From assembly GCF_014267175.1 (NCBI RefSeq), contig NZ_JACMTR010000002.1, forward strand, positions 3,001,501-3,065,500: 64,000 nucleotides of DNA, in the 5' to 3' direction. The notes beneath the pieces are model-generated. The model did no database searches and was not told the origin of the DNA. It saw only the letters and a program-made list of their open reading frames with translations. The stretch comes from Pseudonocardia sp. C8. GTDB lineage: Bacteria > Actinomycetota > Actinomycetes > Mycobacteriales > Pseudonocardiaceae. Both the position numbers and the translations under genes were made by a program. Positions 1-9,289 of this stretch are shown here, one piece after another. Numbering within the stretch: the stretch's first letter is position 1; every line of letters starts with the position of its first letter.

Positions 1-316
1 GCACCGTTGCGGAGTACCGGTTGTTCTGCATCCGCGACCGCTTTCCGGCGCTGTGCCCCGTGGAAACCGGAGGCTTCCCGATCCGGGGGGAACTCTACGA
101 CGTCCCGCTCCGGCAGCTCCGTGAGATCTCCTACCCGCCGAGTCCCCCGAGCTGGAACTGGGGATCGTCCTGCTCGACGACGCACAGGCGTGCCTCGCCA
201 TGCTGCTCCGGCAGACCGAGCGGGTTCCCGGACGCTTCCCGGACATCACCGCCTACGGTGGATGGCGGGAGTACATGCGGCAGTCACGGGTGGCCGGCGG
301 GGCGCACCGACCATGA
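1..316 (+). pseudogene. Allophanate hydrolase C-terminal-like / gamma-glutamylcyclotransferase-like protein, 5' truncated and frameshifted
   Basis: The 3' end of a gene entering from the left edge. One forward frame reads a segment with AEYRLF, FPAL, GG and GELYDVP up to about position 128. The match then continues in another frame from about position 134 with PPELELGIVLL and later DITAYGGWREY. Together these resemble the AH_C (allophanate hydrolase C-terminal) / GGCT-like family found beside urea and amide catabolism genes. The frame change lies at about 126-134 and would be repaired by one extra base, so this is a one-base deletion or an assembly error. The second frame ends in a TGA at 314-316 that overlaps the ATG of the next gene at 313, so the two were translationally coupled. 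The break would remove the C-terminal half. Family assignment is moderate because the N-terminus lies outside the window. Confidence 0.55.
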
Positions 317-1899
317 CCGCCGAGAGCCGGACGCCGGCGGCGGGTTCCGGTTCCGGGCCCACGGCAGGGTCCGAGTCCTACGGACGCGGACCGCTCGGGA
401 GCCTCTTCCGCCTGCTCGAGCGCGTCGGTAACCGGGTGCCCGAGCCCTTCACGCTCTTCGTCTACGCCTTCTGCCTCCTGGCGGTCCTCTCCACCGTCTT
501 TGCCGGACGAACCGTCACCGTTCCCGGCCAGGCCGACGCAGTCATCGTTCGCAACTTCCTCTCGGTCGATGGGGCGCTTCACCTTCTCGACACCGCGGTC
601 GAGAACTTCATCGGCTTCCCGGCCCTCGGCACCGTCCTGGTCATGGTCATGGCGGTCGGCGTGGCGCAGGGCACCGGCCTGCTCGAGGCCGCCGTTCGCG
701 CCATGATGGTGCGGGTTCCGGCATGGGCGATCCCGTATGCCGTGGCTTTCGCGGCGGCCCAGGGTCACGTTCTCTCGGACGCGTCGTACTTCGTCATCGC
801 GCCACTCGGAGCCCTGGTGTTCAAGGCCTGCGGTCGCAATCCGCTGGCGGGACTCATCGGCTCCTACGCCTGCCTTCAGGCCGGCTATGCGGGCGGATTC
901 GTCCTCGGCACCTTGGACGCGACCTACGCCGGCATCACGCAAGAGGCCGCCATGATCGTCGGCGGCGACGAGCCCATCCACATCGCCATGAACATCTTCT
1001 ACACCGCGGCTGCGGGGATCATCCTCCCGGTCCTGGGTGGTTGGTTGATCGCGCATGTCCTGGAGCCACGGCTGCCCGCATCGACACGGCCGCCCGGCCA
1101 CGACGACGAGACCACGGTCACGCTGGGCGTGACGCCGGTCGAGCGCCGCGGACTGCTGATGGCGATCGCCGGCGTCGCGACCTACTCCGCGGTGGCACTG
1201 ACCCTCTGGCTCCTCCCGGACAGCCCGCTCCGAGGCGACGGCGGCCGTCTCGTTCCGTCACCGTTCACGAGCGGACTGGTTCCCCTCATCGCCATCGCCT
1301 TCGTGATCGGCGGCGCCGTCTACGGCTTCGTGACGCGAGCGCCCGGAGATCGCGAGAACCTGCCGACGCTGATGGCCCGGTCGGTGCGCAACGTGGCCGG
1401 ACTGGTCGTTCTCTTCTTCGTGGTCGGTCAGGTGTTCGCCCTGATCCAGTGGACGAACCTCGGCACCTTCCTCGCCGTGACTCTCGCCGAGACGGCGCGG
1501 GCGTGGCACATCGAGGGGTTCGCCGCACTGATGGTCCTCGTCGTCGTTTCTGCGCTCCTCAACATGGTGATCACGTCGGGGTCCGGACTGTGGAGCCTCG
1601 TCGGGCCCGTCATGGTGCCCAGCATCATGCTTCTCGGGCTGTCGCCGGCGGCGATCCAGGCCGCTCACCGGATCGGTGACTCGACCACCTCGCTCATCAC
1701 GCCGATGTCCGTGTTCCTGTTCTGGCTCCTCGGCGTGGCAAGGGAGTACGAGCCAGGGCTGAAGTTCGGCACCCTCATCACCCGGCTGGCGGTCTTCGTG
1801 CCGGTGTACCTGGTCGGCTGGATCGCCGTCCTGGCGGCCTTCTACTACGCCGACCTCCCCCTCGGCCCCGGAACCGGATTCGAACTGACACCGCCCTGA
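313..1899 (+). CDS. AbgT-family transporter (p-aminobenzoyl-glutamate permease type)
   Basis: A 528-residue inner-membrane protein with about a dozen hydrophobic segments. The family signature is clear: QGHVLSDASYFVIAPLGALVF near the middle and MVITSGSGLW..GPVMVPS followed by RIGDSTTSLITPM near the C-terminus. AbgT proteins are about 500 residues, so length fits. The start is the ATG that overlaps the TGA of the preceding gene; the frame is open further upstream, but that stretch is antisense-like and lacks family similarity. The next gene is an allantoicase, so the substrate here may be a ureide or amide rather than p-aminobenzoyl-glutamate; this is inference from neighbours. AbgT members are proton- or sodium-coupled, and some export sulfonamides. 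Confidence 0.88.
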   Translation: MTAESRTPAAGSGSGPTAGSESYGRGPLGSLFRLLERVGNRVPEPFTLFVYAFCLLAVLSTVFAGRTVTVPGQADAVIVRNFLSVDGALHLLDTAVENFIGFPALGTVLVMVMAVGVAQGTGLLEAAVRAMMVRVPAWAIPYAVAFAAAQGHVLSDASYFVIAPLGALVFKACGRNPLAGLIGSYACLQAGYAGGFVLGTLDATYAGITQEAAMIVGGDEPIHIAMNIFYTAAAGIILPVLGGWLIAHVLEPRLPASTRPPGHDDETTVTLGVTPVERRGLLMAIAGVATYSAVALTLWLLPDSPLRGDGGRLVPSPFTSGLVPLIAIAFVIGGAVYGFVTRAPGDRENLPTLMARSVRNVAGLVVLFFVVGQVFALIQWTNLGTFLAVTLAETARAWHIEGFAALMVLVVVSALLNMVITSGSGLWSLVGPVMVPSIMLLGLSPAAIQAAHRIGDSTTSLITPMSVFLFWLLGVAREYEPGLKFGTLITRLAVFVPVYLVGWIAVLAAFYYADLPLGPGTGFELTPP

Positions 1900-1937
1900 T
1901 CCGTCCAGGTCGCAGTCGATACCACGTCAGGAGAAAC

Positions 1938-3128
1938 GTGTCTCGCCTCCCACGGCCAATTGATCTTGCATCCCGCCGCCTCGGCGGTGGGGTGATGGCA
2001 GCGAACGACGAGCATTTCGGCAAGAAGGAAAGGCTGCTCGATCCCTCCGACCCGGTCTCGCATGCCGCGCACACCGGCCTGACCGGCGACCTGTATGACG
2101 GGTGGGAAACCCGCCGTCGACGCGGGCCGGGTGATGACTGGGCCCTGGTTCGCCTCGGTGCCGCCGGGATCGTGCGGGAGATCGTCGTGGACACCCGGCA
2201 CTTCCGGGGTCAGAACCCGCCGAGCTGCACGATCGAGGCCTGCGCGGTCGAAGGGTTTCCGTCGGCCGAGTCCGTTCTTGCGGACGACGAGGTCCGGTGG
2301 GTGCCGCTCGTGAAGCAGGTACCGCTGCTCGCGGACGACGTGAACCGTCTCCCGGTCGATTCGGCGCTCAGGATGACCCACGTGCGGCTCAGCATCCACC
2401 CCGACGGCGGTGTCGCACGCCTCAGGGTCCTCGGTGACGTCGTGCCGGACCCCAGACGGCTACACGGAATGACCTTCGACCTGGCGGCGCAGGCCAACGG
2501 AGGCCGGGTCGTCGCGTGCAGCGACGAGTTCTTCGGCAACCCGACGAACATCAACGCACCGACGCCGCAGCTGCGCAAGGAGAAGGGATGGGAGTCCAAC
2601 AGGCGACGGAGCGGCGGCCACGACCACCTGGTCATCGAACTGGCGGCCAAGGGAGTCGTCGGCATCATCGACTACGACACCACGTACTACACGGGGAACT
2701 CGCCCGAGTCGTTCTCGCTCGAGGGTTGTGATGCCACGGCCTCCGATCTTCGCGATCCGGACGCCTGGTTCTCCCTGCTCGCCCGTACGGAAGGCCGGCA
2801 CGACACGCCCCACTGGTTCAGCGCACTGCCGGCTCCCGCGGTCACCCACGTGCGACTGAACATCTACCCGGACGGCGGGGTTTCACGGCTACGCCTCTGG
2901 GGGCGACCGGATGGGACGGGGCGATCGCACCTCGCTCATCGCTGGTTCAACTCCCTCCCCGAGGACCACGCGGCTGCGGTGCTGCGAAACCTGGATGTCC
3001 CTGCGGGGATCGCCGCACGGGTCGTGCCCGGGCGCCCCTTCCCCACCCCGGCCGAGACGATCGCTGCGCTCAGGCACGCGGATGACGGGCCCGGTGTCGG
3101 GAAGCTCCTGGAGCTGTTCGAGGTGTGA
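1938..3128 (+). CDS. alc: Allantoicase with a rudimentary OHCU-decarboxylase-like tail
   Basis: Hydrolyses allantoate to ureidoglycolate and urea in purine catabolism (EC 3.5.3.4). The N-terminus has the family opening DLASRRLGGGVMAANDEHFG, then two jelly-roll repeats, each with a W(E/S)xxRRR and D(T/Y)xxxxGN/QxP pattern (GWETRRRRG..VVDTRHFRGQNPPS at residues 55-95; GWESNRRRS..DYDTTYYTGNSPES about 215-260), each closing with HVRL.I.PDGGV.RLR. The GTG start at 1938 has an AGGAGA at 1929-1934. The last ~60 residues (WFNSLPEDHAAAVLRNL..GRPFPT..) resemble the beginning of 2-oxo-4-hydroxy-4-carboxy-5-ureidoimidazoline decarboxylase, which is fused to allantoicase in some actinobacteria. Here it stops after about 60 residues, so no active decarboxylase is expected. 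It probably shares a transcript with the AbgT gene 38 bases upstream. Confidence 0.9.
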   Translation: MSRLPRPIDLASRRLGGGVMAANDEHFGKKERLLDPSDPVSHAAHTGLTGDLYDGWETRRRRGPGDDWALVRLGAAGIVREIVVDTRHFRGQNPPSCTIEACAVEGFPSAESVLADDEVRWVPLVKQVPLLADDVNRLPVDSALRMTHVRLSIHPDGGVARLRVLGDVVPDPRRLHGMTFDLAAQANGGRVVACSDEFFGNPTNINAPTPQLRKEKGWESNRRRSGGHDHLVIELAAKGVVGIIDYDTTYYTGNSPESFSLEGCDATASDLRDPDAWFSLLARTEGRHDTPHWFSALPAPAVTHVRLNIYPDGGVSRLRLWGRPDGTGRSHLAHRWFNSLPEDHAAAVLRNLDVPAGIAARVVPGRPFPTPAETIAALRHADDGPGVGKLLELFEV

Positions 3129-3146
3129 TCCGCCCCTCCTGCGTCC

Positions 3147-3193
3147 ACTCATGGACCTTTGGTCCCGTGGCGCGGGACCAAAGGTCCATGAGT
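3147..3193. terminator. Perfect 21-bp hairpin between convergent genes
   Basis: Two 21-base arms (3147-3167 and 3173-3193) are exact reverse complements around a five-base loop. It lies between the allantoicase stop and the convergent MTA-phosphorylase-like gene. No T-tract follows on either strand, as is common for actinobacterial terminators. Probably a bidirectional terminator. Confidence 0.7.
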
Positions 3194-3235
3194 ACGCGAC
3201 CGGCGCGGGTGGGTGCGGGCCGGCCCCGGGAGCGG

Positions 3236-3994
3236 TCAGCCCGCGGGCCCCGACAGCTGCACGGCCACGTGCAGCAGGGCCTCCCGCAGCCGGCGCGTGT
3301 TCGCCGAGAGCTGCTCGGTGACCTGCTCCTGGGTGACCGGCCACGGGGTGTCGGGGATGACGTCGTGGTCGGTCACCAGCGCCACCGAGGTGTAGGCGAT
3401 GCCGAGCTCGCGGGCGAGCACGGCCTCCGGGTACGGCGTCATGCTGACCAGGTCCCATCCCTGGGCCGCGTACCAGCGCGACTCCGCCCGGGTGGAGAAC
3501 CGGGGGCCCCGGACGGCCACCATCGTCCCGCCGTCGTTGACGACCCAGCCGCTCTTCCGCAGGGTGGCGACGACCTGGCGGCGGCCGGCCGCGCTGAACG
3601 GCTCGGCGAACGCGACGTGCACGTCGTCCTCGTCGTGGAAGGTGTCGTCGGTGCGGCTGGTCCGGTCGATGAGCTGGTCCGGGACGACCACCGAGCCGAC
3701 TCCGAGCGCCGGCCGCAGCGACCCGGACGGGGTCGGCGCGAGGATGGCCCGGACGCCGATGCTGTGCAGCGCCCAGATGTTGGCCCGGGCGTTGATCTCG
3801 TGCGGCGGGATGTTCCGGTCCGGGCCGGTCCGCGTCAGGTAGGCGACCCGCCGGCCGTGGGCCTCGCCGACGAGGATGTCGTCGGACGGCGGGCCGTAGG
3901 GCGTCGTGACGCTCAGCTTCTCGGGATCGGTCAGCAGCCCCTGGTACCCCCAGGTACCCAGGATCGCGACCGTCGGTGCCGGCTGCTCAGGCAT
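3236..3994 (-). CDS. S-methyl-5'-thioadenosine (or thioinosine) phosphorylase-like
   Basis: A 252-residue purine nucleoside phosphorylase family 2 enzyme that splits methylthioadenosine or methylthioinosine with phosphate in the methionine salvage route. Visible features are the N-terminal ILGTWGYQGL, the DDI..GE..GR.VAYL.RTG..RNIPPHEINARANIWAL segment (phosphate/sugar region, HxIN), the VVVPDQLIDRT motif and, near the C-terminus, RGPRFSTRAES and SMTPYPEAVLARELGI (active-site M and E). The canonical HGxGxxH is replaced by a variant N-terminus, so exact substrate is open. Translation begins at the ATG at 3994, preceded by GGAGGG, and overlaps the stop of the upstream dctA-like gene by eight bases, so the two form an operon. 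Confidence 0.82.
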   Translation of the reverse strand: MPEQPAPTVAILGTWGYQGLLTDPEKLSVTTPYGPPSDDILVGEAHGRRVAYLTRTGPDRNIPPHEINARANIWALHSIGVRAILAPTPSGSLRPALGVGSVVVPDQLIDRTSRTDDTFHDEDDVHVAFAEPFSAAGRRQVVATLRKSGWVVNDGGTMVAVRGPRFSTRAESRWYAAQGWDLVSMTPYPEAVLARELGIAYTSVALVTDHDVIPDTPWPVTQEQVTEQLSANTRRLREALLHVAVQLSGPAG

Positions 3995-5387
3995 GCTCGC
4001 CCTCCGTCTTCGCTGGGGTGGCGCCCGTGACCGGGGTGGAGCCCACGTCGACGCCTTCCGGGATGACCTCGTCGACGTCGGCCAGCTCCTCCTCGGACAG
4101 CCGGCCGTCGAGGGCCGCCTTCATCTGGTCGCGGTCGAGCAGACCCTCCCACCGCGCGACCACGAAGGTCGCCATGCAGTTGCCGAGCAGGTTGGTGAAG
4201 ACCCGCATCGAGTCCATCAGCCGGTCGGCGCCCAGCAGCAGCGCCACCGCGGCGACCGGGAAGGCGTTGACGGCCGCGGCCGTCGCCGACAGCGCGACGA
4301 ACGCCGAGCCGGGGACCCCGGCCATGCCCTTGGAGCTGAGCATCAGGATCCCGAGGATCACGATCTGCTGGCCGAGGCTGAGGTCCACGCCGACGGCCTG
4401 GGCCAGGAACAGCATCGCCAGCGACAGGTAGATCGCGGCCCCGTCGAGGTTGAACGAGTACCCGGTGGGCACCACCAGACCGACGACGGCGCGGTCGCAG
4501 CCGGCCCGGTTCAGCTTCGTGATGATCCGCGGCATGACGGCCTCGGACGAGCCGGTGCCCAGCGCGAGCATGAACTCGTCGCGGCAGTAGCGCACGAACT
4601 TCCAGGCGCTCACGCCGGTGATCAGCCGGACGACCACCGCGAGGATCACGATGAACACGACCGCCGCCCCGTAGGCGGCGAGGACGAGCATGCCGAACGA
4701 CGCGAGCGATCCGGCCCCGTAGTTGCCGACGGTCGCCGCCATGGCACCGAAGGCACCGATCGGCGCCAGGTACATCACGTAGCCGACGATCTTGAAGATC
4801 ACGTGCAGCGTCTGGTCGATGACCTCCATCAGCACCGGCGGGGCGCTGCTGTGGAGGGCGGCCAGTGCGACGCCGAACAGGATCGCGAACAGCAGCACCT
4901 GGAGCAGGCTGTTCTCCGCGAACGCGCTGAACACGCTGGTCGGGATGATGTCCATGATGAAGGGGACGGCGCCGGGCAGCTGCCCGCCCTTCGTCTTCTC
5001 CTCCAGCGCGCTGGTGTTCAGCGTCGCCGGGTCGACGTTCAGCCCGCTGCCCGGCTGCACGACGTTGGCCACGACCAGCCCGAGCACCAGCGCGGACATC
5101 GTCGCGACGGTGAACCAGGCCAGCGCCTTGACCCCGATCACGCCGAGCGCCTTCATGCTGCCGACCTTGGCGATGCCGGTGACGATCACCAGGAAGATCA
5201 GCGGCGCGACGACCATCTTGATCAGCTTGATGAACCCCTCGCCCAGCGGCGAGAGCAGCTTTCCGAAGTCCGGGAAGAGGAGCCCGGTCAAGATGCCCAG
5301 CCCGATACCGATGAGCACCTGGACGAACAGGGACGGACGCCAGCGCCGCCGCGGCGGCGAGGCTTCGACTACCTGGCTGTCTGCCAT
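3987..5387 (-). CDS. Dicarboxylate/amino acid:cation symporter (DctA/GltP type)
   Basis: A 466-residue membrane transporter for C4-dicarboxylates or acidic amino acids. Segments typical of the DAACS family are all present: [26 protein letters not shown] near the N-terminus, the serine-rich hairpin [30 protein letters not shown] in TM7, and [16 protein letters not shown] in the second hairpin, followed by the TM8 NxxxD equivalent [18 protein letters not shown]. About eight membrane spans are expected. A GGGGAG precedes the ATG. Upstream at 5406-5420 is a TTTC-N7-GAAA element that could be an IclR-type operator. The C-terminal ~25 residues are acidic and cytosolic. Co-transcribed with the downstream phosphorylase gene by overlap. 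Confidence 0.93.
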   Translation of the reverse strand: MADSQVVEASPPRRRWRPSLFVQVLIGIGLGILTGLLFPDFGKLLSPLGEGFIKLIKMVVAPLIFLVIVTGIAKVGSMKALGVIGVKALAWFTVATMSALVLGLVVANVVQPGSGLNVDPATLNTSALEEKTKGGQLPGAVPFIMDIIPTSVFSAFAENSLLQVLLFAILFGVALAALHSSAPPVLMEVIDQTLHVIFKIVGYVMYLAPIGAFGAMAATVGNYGAGSLASFGMLVLAAYGAAVVFIVILAVVVRLITGVSAWKFVRYCRDEFMLALGTGSSEAVMPRIITKLNRAGCDRAVVGLVVPTGYSFNLDGAAIYLSLAMLFLAQAVGVDLSLGQQIVILGILMLSSKGMAGVPGSAFVALSATAAAVNAFPVAAVALLLGADRLMDSMRVFTNLLGNCMATFVVARWEGLLDRDQMKAALDGRLSEEELADVDEVIPEGVDVGSTPVTGATPAKTEGEHA

Positions 5388-5405
5388 GCGGGACTCCCCT
5401 TCGAG

Positions 5406-5420
5406 TTTCGCATCGTGAAA
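5406..5420. promoter_or_regulatory. Candidate IclR-type operator upstream of the DctA-like gene
   Basis: TTTCGCATCGTGAAA, with TTTC and GAAA arms around seven bases, 19 bases before the symporter start. A 15-mer at 5598-5612 before aceE is similar at 11 of 15 positions (TTCCATATCGCGAAA). The shared pattern TTYCRYATCGYGAAA resembles IclR-family sites. No binding is shown. Confidence 0.4.
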
Positions 5421-5587
5421 TTTTGATTCCGCAGCGGCGAACAGTAAAGAGCTTGCATACCCGCGCTGTCAAACCGACTGGTGCACGTGGGGCCGACCGC
5501 CCCCCTGGGCGCGGCATGATCCTGCGGCACCTGCATGGCGCCTTGACACCCCGGGGCCGTCGTGCTCGGATTGACTCCCCACAGAGC

Positions 5588-5612
5588 GGAATAATCATTC
5601 CATATCGCGAAA
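5588..5612. promoter_or_regulatory. Candidate operator/promoter region of aceE
   Basis: An inverted repeat GGAAT-AATC-ATTCC at 5588-5601 overlaps the second copy (5598-5612) of the 15-mer found before the DctA-like gene. It lies about 55 bases upstream of the aceE ATG. The same regulator may control pyruvate entry and dicarboxylate uptake; this is inference from the shared site. Confidence 0.4.
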
Positions 5613-5665
5613 AGATCACGTGGCGACGCGCGTGCGAGCAGCGACCACGCGAGAAGGGATCGGCC

Positions 5666-8482
5666 ATGGTTCAGCGCAGCACCGGCTCCACCGGCTCCGA
5701 CGACGAGCGGGGCCCGGGCTCCGGGGCGGCCGAGCCGCGCCGCGTGAACGTGATCCGGGACGGGCTGGCGGCTCATCTTCCGGATATCGATCCGGAGGAG
5801 ACGGCCGAGTGGTTGGAGTCCTTCGACGCGGTCCTGGACAATGCCGGGCAGCAGCGGGCCCGGTATCTGATGTTGACGATGCTGCAGCGGGCCCGGGAGC
5901 GCCATGTCGGGGTGCCCGCGTTGACGGCGACCGACTATGTGAACACGATCCCGACCGAGCGGGAGCCGTGGTTCCCCGGTGACGAGGACGTGGAGCGCAC
6001 CTACCGCCGCTGGCTGCGGTGGAACGCGGCGATGACGGTGCACCGCGCCCAGCGTCCCGGGATCGGGGTGGGCGGGCACATCTCCTCGTATGCCTCCTCG
6101 GCGACGCTGTACGAGGTGGGGTTCAACCACTTCTTTAGGGGCAAGGACCATCCCGGCGGCGGGGACCAGGTCTTCATCCAGGGGCATGCCTCGCCGGGCA
6201 TCTACGCGCGCGCGTTCCTGGAGGGCCGCCTGTCCGCGGACCGGTTGGACGGGTTCCGCCAGGAGCTCTCGCACGCCGGCCCGGGTGGGGGGCTGCCCTC
6301 GTATCCGCATCCGCGGTTGATGCCCGACTTCTGGGAGTTCCCCACGGTGTCGATGGGGATCGGCCCGATGAACGCGATCATGCAGGCCCGGTTCAACCGC
6401 TACCTGGGCGACCGCGGCATCACCAACACCTCCGATCAGCGGGTGTGGGCGTTCCTCGGCGACGGCGAGATGGACGAGCCGGAGTCCCGGGGCATGGTGC
6501 AGGTGGCCGCGAACGAGGGCCTGGACAACCTCACCTTCGTGATCAACTGCAACCTGCAGCGCCTGGACGGCCCGGTCCGCGGCAACGGCAAGATCATCCA
6601 GGAGCTGGAGGCGTTCTTCCGCGGCGCCGGCTGGAACGTGATCAAGGTGATCTGGGGCCGGGAGTGGGACGCCCTGCTGCACGCCGACCGGGACGGCGCC
6701 CTGATCAACCTGATGAACACCACCCCGGACGGCGACTACCAGACCTACAAGGCCAACGACGGCGCCTACGTGCGGGATCACTTCTTCGGCCGCGACCCGC
6801 GGACCAAGGCCCTGGTCGAGCCCATGACCGATGCCGAGATCTGGAACCTCAAACGCGGCGGGCACGACTACCGCAAGGTCCACGCCGCCTACGCCGCCGC
6901 GACCGCGCACCACGGCCAGCCCACGGTGATCCTGGCCAAGACCATCAAGGGCTACGGGCTGGGCTCGCATTTCGCCGGCCGCAACGCCACCCACCAGATG
7001 AAAAAGCTCACCCTCGACGACCTCAAGCAGTTCCGCGACGAGCAGCGCATCCCCATCTCAGATGCGGCGCTGGAGGCCGACCCCTACCTGCCGCCCTACT
7101 ACCACCCCGGCGACGACGACGAGGCGATCCAGTATCTGCGGGAGCGCCGCCGCCAGCTCGGCGGCCCGCTGCCCTCACGCCGCACGTCGTCCAAGGCGTT
7201 GGTGCTGCCCGGGGACAAGGTCTACGACCCGGTCCGGAAGGGCTCCGGCAAGCAGGAGGTCGCCACCACCATGGCGTTCGTCCGGCTGCTCCGCGAACTG
7301 ATCAAGGACAAAAACGTCGGCGGCCGGATCGTGCCGATCATCCCGGACGAGGCCCGCACCTTCGGCATCGACGCCATGTTCCCCACCCAGAAGATCTACA
7401 ACCCGCACGGCCAGCACTACACCTCGGTCGACGCCGAACTACTGCTGGCCTACAAGGAATCCGAACAAGGCCAGATCCTGCACGAAGGCATCAACGAAGC
7501 CGGCTCGGTCGGCACGTTCACCGCCGCCGGCACCTCCTATGCCACCCACGGCGAGCCGATGATCCCGATCTATGTCTTCTACTCCATGTTCGGGTTCCAA
7601 CGCACCGGCGACTCCATCTGGGCCGCCGCCGACCAGATGGCCCGCGGGTTCCTCGTCGGCGCCACCGCCGGACGCACCACCCTGACCGGCGAAGGCCTGC
7701 AACACAACGACGGCCACTCCCTGCTGCTGGCCGCCACCAACCCCGCCGTCGTCGCCTACGACCCCGCCTTCTCCTACGAGGTCGCCCACATCGTCCGCGA
7801 CGGACTGCGCCGCATGGTCGGCGACAACGCCGAGAACGTCATCTACTACCTCACCGTCTACAACGAGCCCTACGTCCAACCCGCCGAACCGGCCGACCTC
7901 GACACCGACGGCCTGCTGCGCGGCCTCTACCGCTACGCACCCGCCCCCGACGGCACCGGACCCGTCGTCCGGCTGCTCGCCTCCGGGGTCGCCATGCCCT
8001 GGGCCCTGCACGCCCAACAGATGCTCGCCGACGACTGGGACGTCCGCGCCGAGGTCTGGTCGGTCACCTCCTGGGGCGAACTGCGCCGCGACGGCGTCGA
8101 CGCCGAACGAGCCAACCTGCTCCACCCTGCCGCCGACCCCGTCGTGCCCTACGTCACCAGCAAACTCGGCGACGGCGACCACGCCGACACCCCGGTCATC
8201 GCCGTCTCCGACTGGATGCGCGCCATCCCCGACCAGATCCGCCAATGGTCCCCGGCACCGTTCACCTCCCTGGGCACCGACGGATTCGGCCTGTCCGACA
8301 CCCGACCCGCCGCCCGCCGCCACTTCGCCGTCGACGCCGAGTCCATCGTGGTCGGCGCCCTGACCACACTCGCCCGCCACGGACAGATCAAAACCGAAAC
8401 CGCCGCCGACGCCGCCACCCGCTACAAGATCGACGACCCCCAAGCCACCGGCCCCCAAACCAGCGACTCCGGCGTCGCCTGA
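5666..8482 (+). CDS. aceE: Pyruvate dehydrogenase E1 component, homodimeric type
   Basis: A 938-residue thiamine-diphosphate enzyme that decarboxylates pyruvate and acetylates lipoyl-E2. The ThDP motif is GDGEMDEPE at about residue 267, followed by [17 protein letters not shown]. Other family segments are the [33 protein letters not shown] substrate region, KTIKGYG, and the transketolase pyrimidine domain beginning near residue 545. Length matches AceE proteins (880-930). The ATG at 5666 has GAGAAGGGA upstream; the frame stays open further upstream, but that region lacks similarity. Only E1 is present, so E2 and E3 are elsewhere, as usual in actinobacteria. It is divergent from the DctA-like gene, with related putative operators before both. 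Confidence 0.96.
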   Translation: MVQRSTGSTGSDDERGPGSGAAEPRRVNVIRDGLAAHLPDIDPEETAEWLESFDAVLDNAGQQRARYLMLTMLQRARERHVGVPALTATDYVNTIPTEREPWFPGDEDVERTYRRWLRWNAAMTVHRAQRPGIGVGGHISSYASSATLYEVGFNHFFRGKDHPGGGDQVFIQGHASPGIYARAFLEGRLSADRLDGFRQELSHAGPGGGLPSYPHPRLMPDFWEFPTVSMGIGPMNAIMQARFNRYLGDRGITNTSDQRVWAFLGDGEMDEPESRGMVQVAANEGLDNLTFVINCNLQRLDGPVRGNGKIIQELEAFFRGAGWNVIKVIWGREWDALLHADRDGALINLMNTTPDGDYQTYKANDGAYVRDHFFGRDPRTKALVEPMTDAEIWNLKRGGHDYRKVHAAYAAATAHHGQPTVILAKTIKGYGLGSHFAGRNATHQMKKLTLDDLKQFRDEQRIPISDAALEADPYLPPYYHPGDDDEAIQYLRERRRQLGGPLPSRRTSSKALVLPGDKVYDPVRKGSGKQEVATTMAFVRLLRELIKDKNVGGRIVPIIPDEARTFGIDAMFPTQKIYNPHGQHYTSVDAELLLAYKESEQGQILHEGINEAGSVGTFTAAGTSYATHGEPMIPIYVFYSMFGFQRTGDSIWAAADQMARGFLVGATAGRTTLTGEGLQHNDGHSLLLAATNPAVVAYDPAFSYEVAHIVRDGLRRMVGDNAENVIYYLTVYNEPYVQPAEPADLDTDGLLRGLYRYAPAPDGTGPVVRLLASGVAMPWALHAQQMLADDWDVRAEVWSVTSWGELRRDGVDAERANLLHPAADPVVPYVTSKLGDGDHADTPVIAVSDWMRAIPDQIRQWSPAPFTSLGTDGFGLSDTRPAARRHFAVDAESIVVGALTTLARHGQIKTETAADAATRYKIDDPQATGPQTSDSGVA

Positions 8483-8494
8483 CCACAGCGCTCA

Positions 8495-8548
8495 CGCGCC
8501 CGTGAGTGGTTGGCAGGGCCAGGACCCGCCCAACCACTCACGGGCGCG
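8495..8548. repeat. Palindromic repeat copy 1, 19-bp arms (terminator-like)
   Basis: Arms 8495-8513 and 8530-8548 are exact reverse complements around a 16-base loop that itself pairs GGGCC with GGACCC. It follows the aceE stop by 12 bases, so it can act as terminator. A second copy lies at 10439-10488; over about 57 bases the two differ at only two positions. Confidence 0.8.
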
Positions 8549-8621
8549 TCAGCGCGTCACACCCCCGACCGGGGGCATGGCGGGCCGTCGGCATGCCGGC
8601 CTCCGTCCGGCTGGCGGTGCC

Positions 8622-8637
8622 GTAAACAACTGTTTAC
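8622..8637. promoter_or_regulatory. Operator overlapping the promoter of the TetR gene
   Basis: A 16-base inverted repeat with seven-base arms (GTAAACA / TGTTTAC) sits 10 bases before the TetR start codon. TACTAT at 8635-8640 overlaps it and is placed as a -10 element. Binding there would block initiation, so autorepression by the encoded TetR protein is likely. Confidence 0.65.
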
Positions 8638-8647
8638 TATCCTCAAC

Positions 8648-9289
8648 ATGGGTTCACTCCCGGACGACCGGACGGCGCGGGCCCGCATCCGGGACGAGGC
8701 ACTACGGCTGTTCGCCGACCACGGGCCGGACGCGGTCACCGTCCGGGACATCGCGACCGCCGCCGGCGTGTCCCCCGCGCTGGTCGTGCGGCACTACGGC
8801 TCCAAGGACGGGTTGCGCGACGCGGTCGACGACCACGTCGCGCAGGTCTTCGAGGTGATGCTGGACCAGGTGTCCGGCCCGCCCGGCGCCGGCGACCCGT
8901 TCGATCCCGCGGCACTGCCGGGCCTGGCCGAGATCGTCGCCGACCAGCTGCCCGCCGGCTCGGCGATCCCGGCCTACCTCGGGCGGATGCTCGTCGCCGG
9001 GGGGCCGGTCGGGTCGGCGCTGTTCGAGCGCCTGCACCAGCTCAGCCGGCGCACGCTCGCCGCCCTCGCCGACGCCGGGCTGGCCACCGAGGGTGCGGCC
9101 CCGGACGTGCGGGCAGCCTTCCTGCTGGTCAACGACCTGGCGGTGCTGATCCTGCGCGCGCGGCTGACCGACGTGCTCGGGACCGACCCGCTGTCGGCGC
9201 CCGGCATGCGGCGGTGGGCGGGCGAGGTGCTCGCCGTCTACGGCGGGGGCCTGCGCACTCCGACCAACCCGAGAGGAGATCCACGATGA
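8648..9289 (+). CDS. TetR-family transcriptional repressor
   Basis: A 213-residue regulator. The N-terminal helix-turn-helix is visible at about residues 12-58: RARIRDEALRLFADHG, VTVRDIATAAGVSPALVVRHYGSKDGLRDAV. The C-terminal ligand domain (LFERLHQLSRRTLAALADAG) is variable and gives no ligand. The ATG at 8648 is chosen because it lies directly behind the palindromic operator and -10-like TACTAT; the frame extends upstream through the repeat but without similarity. The stop overlaps the ATG of the FAD monooxygenase (ATGA at 9286-9289), so the pair is co-translated and the monooxygenase is the probable regulated function. Confidence 0.9.
   Translation: MGSLPDDRTARARIRDEALRLFADHGPDAVTVRDIATAAGVSPALVVRHYGSKDGLRDAVDDHVAQVFEVMLDQVSGPPGAGDPFDPAALPGLAEIVADQLPAGSAIPAYLGRMLVAGGPVGSALFERLHQLSRRTLAALADAGLATEGAAPDVRAAFLLVNDLAVLILRARLTDVLGTDPLSAPGMRRWAGEVLAVYGGGLRTPTNPRGDPR

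Noticed and set aside
7..312. N-terminal extension of the AbgT protein to position 7
   Set aside because: The stretch is a shadow of the AH_C-like gene in other frames; ATG at 313 fits family length.
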